DNA of 64,000 nucleotides from positions 18,901,154 through 18,965,153 of the forward strand of contig NC_031496.1 of the NCBI RefSeq assembly GCF_000237925.1, in the 5' to 3' direction. Of the stretch, positions 57,001-64,000 are shown piece by piece (position 1 is the stretch's first letter; each line of letters opens with the position of its first letter). The notes beneath the pieces were generated by a model, which made no database searches, had not been told where the DNA came from, and worked only from the letters and a program-made list of their open reading frames with translations. This stretch comes from Schistosoma mansoni. Taxonomy: Eukaryota > Platyhelminthes > Trematoda > Strigeidida > Schistosomatidae. The position numbers and the translations under genes are program-made.

Positions 57001-59781
57001 CAAAGATTTACTATACTTAAAAGCGAGTTTTATATACAGAAAAAACACAAATCTGTACGTTAATTATTATAAGGCCTGATTACCTGGAGATAACATATAT
57101 TAGAAATTTAATTTGTAACCTCAGAGGAAAACCAACCAGTTTAAAACTCATTGAGCACAAAGATGATCCATACATCCAAAGATGACTTTGAATACAGTTT
57201 AAATATGATTGTGGAATTTTTGTACTATCTCTAATAAGTGAACTCAATGAAGAAGGTAACGAAGAGTTAATCGCCCTATACAATTCATTTCGACATGCAC
57301 AACAGTGAGCTACATTTAGGCCGATCCCAGAGCCACTAATTAATTTTTTAGGTGCGGAACCGATAAATTTAGAGGATTTGACCGTTCGAACAACTGAACT
57401 TGTTTCAGGGTAGCGATTTTGATTACTATCTGAATCATTATGTATTTTACTGGATACAAGTGAATCACAACTATGTAATCGACGAATCCGTGGAGAGTTT
57501 CGTGATTTCATTCGAGAAATATTTGAAAATTCTCTTGGAGTTTGATGTATACGACAAGCAATAAAACCTGATCAAAAAAGAAACGTTCCAATTTAAAATA
57601 AATGCAACTGCTAAATAACAAAACAATAATATGCATTCAGGATGTTTTCATTTTTGTCGAAAAGGTAATAGGCTATACATAAGTCAAGAGTAGCATCTGT
57701 GATATGATAACAAAAATGGAACATTTAGTTAATCTAATATGCCCAGTAACATAAAAGTGATTAGGATTGAGAAATAAAGTTGTAGAAGTACAGACAATTA
57801 GAGAAAGAAAAGATGAGAACGAAGTTCAAATATCAAGAAACTAAAGAGTGATATTGGACACTGGAAATTTTCAGCAAATACAACACTGACAAAGGTTGAA
57901 AGCTATACCTTAATAGCGTAGGGCCTAGAATGTTAGTAATGGTAGTTTATGTGAGCACAAAACAACACTGCTGGCTATTACTGTTACCATCTTAGTTGTC
58001 AATCATATAAAGGATCAAAAAAATTAAATTTATAATCGGATTTACTCAACTAGTCTAACGATTATTTATCTTTCCTGAATAAATAATTAGAAGGAAGCAT
58101 GGCTGTCAACATATATACACTGATAGTCACCAGTCAAGAGAGTACCTGATAACGTCTGTCATATATTATTTGGTCAAAAGTGTCAGCAACAATATTATTT
58201 AAAAACGGTGGGAATCTTTCAAGTAATTAGGGGATCAAATAAAGCACCTGTCAAATACTACACGTACAGTTCGACATAATTTCTTCAATTCTCCTAGACG
58301 AAACTACAGTGTTATTAATTGTTGAAAATTAGTATCAGATCCGAAATAGTTTGACGGATACTGTCATCAAATACAATTTTATTAGGATGAAATTAAGTGT
58401 AAAATTAGGTGTTGATTCAAATGTGATTTTCATTAATTAAAATATTCATATGCATTAGCTTTGTATAGATTTCGTTCAGAATGACAAAGTCTGTTGATAA
58501 TAAGTACTATGATTAGGTCTGTATATAAATAAATGCCTTCAAATGGTTAATTTTAAGTTCCTCTCAACAAATCATCTGAACAAACCCGAATTTTTGTTTT
58601 CAGCTAATGGTCAGGGTACAACAAAACAGGAAGCAGTCTCGTTTATTGGCACTGAAGTCGGAGTTTGAAATTATTAGCTAAATGCACAAACGTTAAACAC
58701 TCCATAGTAATAACTCTGGCAGTTTGGATACGTTTAAAGTAGTGGTATTTGAGGGTCAATCACAGTGAATATTGTTTGAAAACTGATAAAATAAATGAAC
58801 AGATAGTTATTCTGCGACATGATGAATACGGTTAACATCTAGATGTTTTGTATTTAGCCTGAAATATTATATATTATTAGTTAGAGTTAAAAATCGAGTT
58901 ACACGGGGAACATTGACTTGGTGAGGAGCGTCATAGAGCACAAAACTTGGTCTAATCCTTCTTGTCAACTGTCTTCAACCACCCAACACGCGACGTCAAG
59001 TCACTTAGACTAGTGACCACATTGTAACTCAGTCGATATAATTTCATCAGAACTAAGGATTAGAAAAACATGATATTGGTTATAAATCAGTAACTAATCA
59101 ATGTCATGGTGACCCAGATGTATGATGTCTTTAGAAAAAAAACCTAGAGAAACAACCAAAGATTTCTTGAGGGGAGTTTCCGATAATTGTTTCTTTTCTA
59201 TGCCCATCACTTGTGTGAAAGGTGATAATACCATACAGCTATACAAAACAAAGTAGACAGAACCTCGAAACCCGTATGTTTTAACAACCAAGCCACCGTC
59301 TTACTATTAAGCCTCATTCGCTATTTTATATCCACATAGTATTACATAATTTGGCAGTATTTGTGTCCGAAACTTCCTTGTAGTGAAAAACTTTATTCTT
59401 GATATCTAGAAATTAAGCGCTTTTTTGAAGTCATTAAATAAACAAGAACCAGTAAAACACAACAGACATACCACGTGTAATTAAAAACCGTAATGCATCA
59501 TCATAACCTTGGTTGGCTAAGTTGACCAACTGATCAGGAGCCATTGGCCACACCATTCCCACTAAACGTTTAATATTTGTTAAGTTGAAGCTCATTGAAA
59601 GATTCAGTAATGAGATTGAACCTAACACATCTTCGTACTTTTGTGGCTGAGCTCTATGATACTGTGGGCCCCATTTTGATTCCAGTGGACATATATCTGA
59701 ATCACCAGCAAATGGACTAACTTTAATAGTCTGTTGGTTTATGCTAAGTAAATTGTTTGATAAACCGCCATCGACCACAGG
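50856..59781 (-). CDS. PNPLA2: Adiponutrin/ATGL-type patatin lipase, last four exons
   Basis: The exons are 59781-59472, 57567-57084, 55713-55362 and 51047-50856 (1338 nt, 445 residues in window). All three internal junctions are phase-exact. The first residues PVVDGGLSNNL contain the catalytic Asp of the Ser-Asp dyad (DGG). TIKVSPFAGDSDICP and NLTNIKRLVGMVWPMAPDQL follow, as in PNPLA2/ATGL, which releases fatty acids from triglyceride on lipid droplets. A later hydrophobic stretch (LVGFPLRLQIKFLIYVIS) resembles the droplet-targeting region. The last exon is acidic and cysteine-containing, with no domain I know. The exons with the glycine-rich loop and the GxSxG serine must lie upstream of 59781; none was found up to 64000. 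Family is sure; the exact orthologue is inferred. Confidence 0.88.
51048..52205. other. Last intron of the PNPLA gene, nothing recognised
   Basis: AT-rich sequence without repeats that I can name. Confidence 0.5.
52206..52480 (-). mobile_element. SMalpha-type SINE, antisense copy of an inverted pair
   Basis: The minus strand holds a B-box-like GGATTCGAGTCTC, a decayed hammerhead at 52371-52416 (core CUGACGA kept, stem III broken, stem I one mismatch) and the tail ending GGTATTGTTTGCTTG on the plus strand near 52217. Confidence 0.82.
52481..52740 (+). mobile_element. SMalpha-type SINE, sense copy, with a tail piece before it
   Basis: 52481-52533 is the inverted equivalent of the tail at 52215-52265. 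It is followed by a new head with A box TAGCTAAGTGG (52570-52580) and B box TGTTCGAGTTCC (52614-52625), a hammerhead at 52657-52701, and the SINE body. Parts lie in the order of a tRNA-derived SINE. Confidence 0.85.
52657..52701 (+). ncRNA. Hammerhead ribozyme, core with one change
   Basis: Stem I AUCCAG/CUGGAU, stem II GUCC/GGAC with loop UAAAUA, GAA, stem III ACG/CGU and C before the cleavage site are all kept. The core reads UUGAUGA where C3 is expected. C3 changes strongly reduce hammerhead activity, so this copy is probably weak or dead. Confidence 0.8.
52741..53965. other. PNPLA intron, nothing recognised
   Basis: AT-rich sequence between the SINE pair and the chimeric LINE. Confidence 0.5.
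53969..55215 (+). mobile_element. Chimeric LINE: leader of one family joined to RT end of another
   Basis: The first 200 bases (CCCCCAAATGCCCTGGTACG onward) match the leader of the LINE at 30873-34780. At about 54175 the sequence jumps into the RT palm of the (TGAC)-tail family (GIDLLPGGRLIDLEYADD) and continues to RWLGQVLRMPEHRLPQ and the tail GCTGACTGAATGAC. Endonuclease and half of RT are absent. Frame breaks near 54370 and 54570 are visible. Confidence 0.8.
55362..55713 (-). CDS. PNPLA2: PNPLA penultimate exon
   Basis: The acceptor is GCTTTTTCAG and the donor is GTAGGT. 352 nt encode YVGALEQSHIGTYHLLSLLD onward, ending SYSSQK. One leading base completes the Arg codon split from the previous exon. 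Confidence 0.82.
55714..56584. other. PNPLA intron, nothing recognised
   Basis: AT-rich intron sequence. Confidence 0.5.
56590..56752 (-). mobile_element. tRNA-derived SINE with hammerhead, second subtype
   Basis: The minus strand has a B box GGTTCGAATCTC (56709-56720), a hammerhead at 56643-56686, then a body reading CTAGTGCTTCCAGGTTTTCC. The A-box end is truncated. It shares its layout with 37490-37690. Confidence 0.82.
56643..56686 (-). ncRNA. Hammerhead ribozyme, intact core, second subtype
   Basis: On the minus strand stem I is CACUG with UAGUG (one G-U pair). The core is CUGAGGA (fits CUGANGA). Stem II is a perfect GUCCC/GGGAC with loop AUAAU, followed by GAA. Stem III is ACG/CGU closing two bases, and C precedes the cleavage site. 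All conserved positions are present. The stem I sequence and core base 7 differ from the SMalpha form. Confidence 0.85.
57084..57567 (-). CDS. PNPLA2: PNPLA middle exon
   Basis: The acceptor is TTTTTTGATCAG and the donor is GTAATC. A serine- and arginine-rich linker precedes AINSSLPSSLSSLIRDSTKI and the hydrophobic LVGFPLRLQIKFLIYVIS. It enters in phase 1 (completing Gly) and leaves in phase 2. Confidence 0.85.
57568..59471. other. PNPLA intron, nothing recognised
   Basis: About 1.9 kb of AT-rich intron with no named repeat. Confidence 0.5.
59472..59781 (-). CDS. PNPLA2: PNPLA exon with the catalytic Asp
   Basis: The acceptor is CATTTTTTTAG and the donor is GTATGT (59466-59471). The 103 codons run from PVVDGGLSNN to DDALRFLITRG. 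SPFAGDSDICP is diagnostic of the adiponutrin family. Confidence 0.92.
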
Positions 59782-61585
59782 CTAAAAAAATGGATACACC
59801 AAAGTAATCATTATCATGAGGGTATACCATGAATAGTATTTCAAATTTATTGTGATATGAGCCGTCACTACTCACATTAATCACTTTTAAACTGTAAATG
59901 AGGTTACTCCATCCAAACAGGAAATTGTGTTATCATTGAACAGTAGTTCTAACTTGGAAAGAAATTTGGATTTCCAGTTTAGTAAACATGATGTCCCAAA
60001 ATATGGCTGAGACAAATATTAGTAATGTCTACAATTATAAATATATATAAATAGCTCAGTAAATCGGTTTACTTTTAGTATGATCTCTTATTACAGAAGA
60101 GATGATAACAAACTAACGAGTATTCGGAAAAATATTGAGTATGATAAATAGTTTTCTTAAACATCAGCAACTAGATAATCTTCTAGATTTTTGGAAGATC
60201 TCAACAAAAATGAGGTGCTGTTAACAATGAACTTAGAAGAGATAAGTTCTGAACAGAACGAGCTGACCATAACGCTAAAAAATAAAGATATCTAGTAATG
60301 AAATGAATATCTGAAGGAAGTTAGGAATCTTTACTTTTCAAACAGTATCCTTGTTATTATGTATGAAAAAGGAGTATCCAGAGTATCAAGAGGAGATTAC
60401 TACTGATTCGGACAGAATATATTTAGAGAAGTCAGTATATATATATATATATATCAGCCGTCAAATCGATTGGTTAACGCACTGACCAGATATAAGAATA
60501 TGAGCATGATAAAAGGTATAACTTAACAACCAGTTCAAAAAAATTAGACTCGGTTCACAACACCTACATATTTAGTTGTGTTTAATTCAGAACGATCCAA
60601 GTGAGTAGAAGATAAATAACTGGGTTCGTTGCGCTTAACAACTAAACGAACAAGTATCGGGAGTTAAAATTTATCATCATTATTAGCTTGCAATTTGGTA
60701 CTGGAATGGAAATTTTCGGACGTCACAAAAACGATAAGTAGAACAACGATAATTCAAATGAAGAGAACAAGCTTATCACGCTTACGAACAATGTATACTT
60801 GTAAGTCCAACAAAATTTGAGCAACCGCCCTCTGAACAAATTATGTAAATATCCACATCAAAAAGATTATATACAAAAGACCAGCACCTTATAAGCTTGA
60901 AGTTGGGGCAAGTATACTAAACGGAAGCGATCCATCGGATATTAACCTGTTATAGATCGACTACGTGTGTAATTCAATCGATTTCATCTAAAATATAACG
61001 CTTGAGATAAGACGAATAAGGGACATGATTTCCGTGATAGACGAGGTAATAGCACCCGGAAATCTGTATCAGTTTAAGTTTCCGCAGTTAATATCAAAAG
61101 TGAGGGATTAACACGACAAAAAGTGAAGAAATTGAAATGAGTATATCAACGGCAGTGGGAAGTTACGAGAAAAAAAACTTCAGGGGAATATATAAGAGAG
61201 AAATAGAAAGCGTGTAAGAATGCTAATCTCAAAATTCAAAAGAGCAATGGGTATATCTACAACATACACATTTTAAGATACTACATCTTGATTCGTCTAG
61301 TATACATATACATCATTGAGTGGATGTCAACTAAGAAATTTGTGCTTTTCGAGGCTACAGTAAGTGAATTCACTGGTTGTCTCCATGTTTTAATCTATTC
61401 AATTCTCAACTTCTTCGAACCCGCTGTTACGCTACCCAGCATTTCGCGCCGGGGTAGACGGTAGCTATGCACTATAACACAATCACCGAGTACCTTAGAC
61501 GGCTAATGTTCGCAAATTTATCAATCCCTTGGACTCTAGCTTGACTATATGTGAATAATGTTTCTAAGACATCTCAGTCTGTAGC
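59782..61585. other. Upstream intron of the PNPLA gene
   Basis: No exon carrying a GxSxG motif was found on the minus strand. A (TA)n run lies at 60432-60453. A short GC-rich scrap at 61415-61505 may be repeat debris. Confidence 0.45.
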
Positions 61586-61589
61586 TCCT

Positions 61590-61898
61590 CTAGAGTTACT
61601 GCCGGTCCCAACCTCGGGTAAAGGAGTAGGGTTGGGCATGGTGTTAGCGACCCCATCCCGTAGAAAACTAACTCGCTAAAAAAACGCTAACCAGAAAACA
61701 TAATTCAAACCATTTAAACTCTGCCCTGGGAGTTGAAGGAATAATTATGACGCCTCAAGATGAAAGCCGAAATTTTTCCGAAATCACGAGGCCGACGCAC
61801 CTTTTAACAACCAGGAAAACAATCTCTATAAGTAAATGAAACGTCCGGACAATACGGGAGACAGGGAGGACCGGTCAAACAGCAACGAGAATGAGGAT
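61590..61898 (+). mobile_element. SR2-like LINE, 5' end and endonuclease start
   Basis: The leader shared with 48785-48905 continues into TTRKTISISK, NVRTIRETGRTG and QTATRMRI, which is the NVRTM-type start of an RTE endonuclease. It is cut at 61899 by the tail of another LINE. The 3' part of a same-strand SR2-like copy follows at 62755. Confidence 0.7.
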
Positions 61899-62065
61899 AT
61901 CAGTCAGTCACAACGTAGAACTTCGTACGTACGTACATCAGTTCGAGTTGCCATACCACATTAGCACAGAGATGCAGTTGTCCATTTAAATCCCATAGTG
62001 GTGGAAGTAGTAAGAGTTAAAGCAGTAACCGGAAAGATTATTACCCCAATGCTAAAACTCTAATA
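61899..62065 (-). mobile_element. (TGAC)-tail LINE, 3'-end fragment
   Basis: It matches 35850-36013 inverted: the CGTACGTACGTAC block, GTTCGAGTTGCCATACCACATT and tail CAGTCAGTCAC. A 5'-truncated insertion into the SR2-like leader. Confidence 0.8.
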
Positions 62066-62595
62066 CATTTTTTTTATTATTATTATTTGAACACATAAAT
62101 ATTGGTACAAAGGGGCACCGAATACATATGCGCCATACAAATCTCATTCGATTTGTGTGAGGGCTGTGATACTGCCCAGGTGCCCAGACTGAAGTAGGTG
62201 GTTTTCTTAGGGGGCCACATCCGGAGCCTTTGACCTAAAGGTCTGATCCACAAGGCAGTGGAGCATCGTGAGGAGATGCAGTCCCATGGTAGCCGGTAAC
62301 CAACGATTGGTTCATACGCCATTTGTTTCCTCAGGATACTGGAGCCCATGTGCACCATTGGTTTGGAATCAGGGTTTTCCAACTCCCCTAGGTGGACTCG
62401 CCGTATCCACCAACCCGGTTAAGGCGCCGGACATTCGCTTTTCGTCCTCTAAATTTCGTAAACAACACCCCCGCCACGAGAAGGCAGTGAGTAGGACTTC
62501 CCTGACAGTGGCTATATACGCGTGGCCATATGAGCGCATTTCGAGAGGGAGAGCGGACTCTTCCCACTCTCGGCCGTATCAGGGCATTTGGGGGC
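62066..62595 (-). mobile_element. Composite SINE-like element made of the two ends of a LINE
   Basis: On the minus strand, bases from CCCCCAAATGCCC (62594) to about 62150 match the leader of the 30873-34780 LINE. The last 80 bases match its 3' end (GCGCATATGTATTCGGTGCC, ATATTTATGTGTTC) with a TTA-rich tail. Everything between is absent. A 99-codon frame (62382-62083) runs across the junction, MENPDSKPMVHMGSSIL to CTNIYVFK. I believe similar frames are common in schistosome predictions, which points to a multicopy family. Confidence 0.72.
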
Positions 62596-62754
62596 AATAC
62601 ATATCTGGTTGTAAGCAGCTGATGAGAAACCACGAAATATAATGAATTCATACTATTCTGCATCAATATTTGTACTGTCTTTATTCATAAAGGGAACTAA
62701 CTGCAGGAAAGATTAGGGTTTGAAGATGTTATTCAAGGAGTATAATCCAGTCAA

Positions 62755-63495
62755 ATAAATTTGGACAAAGACAACTAGTGTAGCAGCAGACTCTGCATTA
62801 ATAGGCCTCAACATACACAAAGGAAAAAGCAAGATTCTCAGATACAACACGAAGAACATCAACTCAGTCACACTTGATGGCGAAACTCTGGAAGACGTAC
62901 CTGGAAGCATCATTGATGAACATGGAGGATCTGGTGCAGACGTAAAGTCAAGGATTGGCAAAGCAAGGACCGCATTTCTACAACTGAAGAACATATGGAA
63001 CTCAAAATAACTGTCAACTTATTTCAAAGTGAGAATCTTCAATATGAACGTCAAGACAGTACGAATGTATGGAGCTGGAAAGTAGAGAGCTACTACAATC
63101 ATCGTCAAGAGGGTACAAGTATTTATAAACAGTTGTCTACACAAAGTACTCAATATTCACTGGCCGGATACCATCAGCAACAGCCTTTTGCGGGAGAGGA
63201 CAAACCCGCTTCCAGCTGAGAACGAAATTAGGGGAAGACGTTAGGAGTGAATAGGATATGCATTACGGAAATCACCAAACTGCATCACGAGGCAAGTCCT
63301 GACTTGGAATCCTGAAGGGAAGCGGAAAAGAGGAAGGTCAAAGAACACATTACGCAAGGTATTGGAAACAGACATAAAAAGGATGAATGTCAACTGGAAA
63401 TAACTGGAAAGGATTGTTCACGACAAGGTTGGATTGAGAGTGCTGGTGCGCAGCCTATGCTCTTCTATGAGGGATAACAGGTGTAAGTAATTAGG
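62755..63495 (+). mobile_element. SR2-like LINE, 3' part
   Basis: The plus strand reads ADSALIGLNIHKGKSKILRY, TLDGETLEDVPGSIIDEHGG, AKARTAFLQLKNIW, further on [15 protein letters not shown], and VGLRVLVRSLCSSM, ending in GGTGTAAGTAATTAGG. These are the RT end and C terminus of the SR2-like family with several frameshifts. Confidence 0.8.
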
Positions 63496-63511
63496 TATAA
63501 CAAGGAAACTA

Positions 63512-64000
63512 AGTATCACTCGGTTAGTCGGCTACAACGTAGGACCAGGCACATATATGCATCGATCCATGTTGCCACACTTCATCAGCACAACAAGATG
63601 AACACCAAATTCATAGAAGCAGCTACTTCAATGGTAGTAATATATAAAGGAAAGATTGCATATAAGGATATAGTACAGGAAGAAAGAATTAGTTCGTAGA
63701 AAGAAAAAATATAAAGCAATTTTAGTCTCATAGTTTAGGGGAAGACAGAGTGTATACACCTACGCCATTGTGATCGGTTCTGAGCCATTTCACATAGAGT
63801 CTCCGACCATTGGTTACGATAGTCACGCGGACCCCAACCAAATAGTCTGCATCTACCAACATGGCTAAGACTAGAAGTTATTGACTTCAAGGACTGATGC
63901 CACGTTTTGGTTTGGCCGCCCCTAACTTTCTTCCAAACATCCCCAATACTAGTCAGCATAGCGCATTGTGGTAATCGGTGTTCAGGCATACGTAACACTT
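63512..64000 (-). mobile_element. (TGAC)-tail LINE, 3' end, runs off the window
   Basis: It closely matches the 4750-5240 copy: tail at GTTAGTCGGCTACAACG, then the C-terminal frame (63998-63735) LRMPEHRLPQCAMLTSIGD with RGGQTKTWHQSLKS. The Gln codon that is a stop in the 5129 copy is intact here. Confidence 0.88.

Noticed and set aside
59782-64000. Search for the GxSxG exon of the PNPLA gene
   Set aside because: No minus-strand exon with this motif and splice sites was seen; it presumably lies beyond the window.
1-64000. CRISPR arrays, operons, riboswitches, bacterial promoters
   Set aside because: Nothing with such structure; the sequence is that of an animal genome.

Overview
The window is from a blood fluke (Schistosoma or a very close relative). 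The evidence is an AT-rich background with very large introns, some very short introns near gene starts, SMalpha-type tRNA-derived SINEs carrying hammerhead ribozymes, two RTE-like LINE families and a CR1-like LINE of schistosome type, a Penelope-like remnant, and Ty3/gypsy-type LTR elements. No bacterial features, CRISPR arrays or stand-alone RNA genes were seen.

Four host genes can be supported, three of them spliced. (1) Minus strand, 366-16922: a seven-exon leucine-rich-repeat gene (558 codons, all junction phases compatible), best read as the LRR1/PPIL5 type of cullin-2 substrate receptor. (2) Plus strand, 24014-27406: a four-exon gene of 209 codons that reads as CFAP77, a doublet-microtubule protein of cilia; most of its exons are too short to stand out. 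(3) Minus strand, 28171-28989: TMX2, an ER-membrane thioredoxin-like protein, tail to tail with CFAP77. (4) Minus strand, 50856-59781: the last four exons of an adiponutrin/ATGL-type patatin lipase (PNPLA); the exons with the nucleophile serine lie upstream and were not found.

Layout: 0.3-17 kb is the LRR gene, with introns hosting three solo-LTR candidates, a LINE, SMalpha SINEs and a 200-base assembly gap. 17-24 kb is the divergent intergenic region, holding a Ty3/gypsy element. 24-29 kb carries CFAP77 and TMX2. 29.9-36 kb is a LINE nested inside another LINE. 37.5-47 kb is a repeat graveyard (hammerhead SINE, gypsy LTR fragments, CR1-like LINE, SR2/RTE-like LINE, Penelope-like fragment). 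50.8-59.8 kb is the PNPLA gene, with two SINE loci and a chimeric LINE in its introns. 61.5-64 kb is stacked LINE pieces, including a roughly 530-base composite made only of the two ends of a LINE.

The most interesting signals are the hammerhead ribozymes (two with intact cores, of two different SINE subtypes), the internally deleted or chimeric LINE derivatives with similar breakpoints, and an LRR exon that seems to draw part of its sequence from a GC-rich insert. Identifications come from reading the sequence and remembered family patterns; no database search was run.
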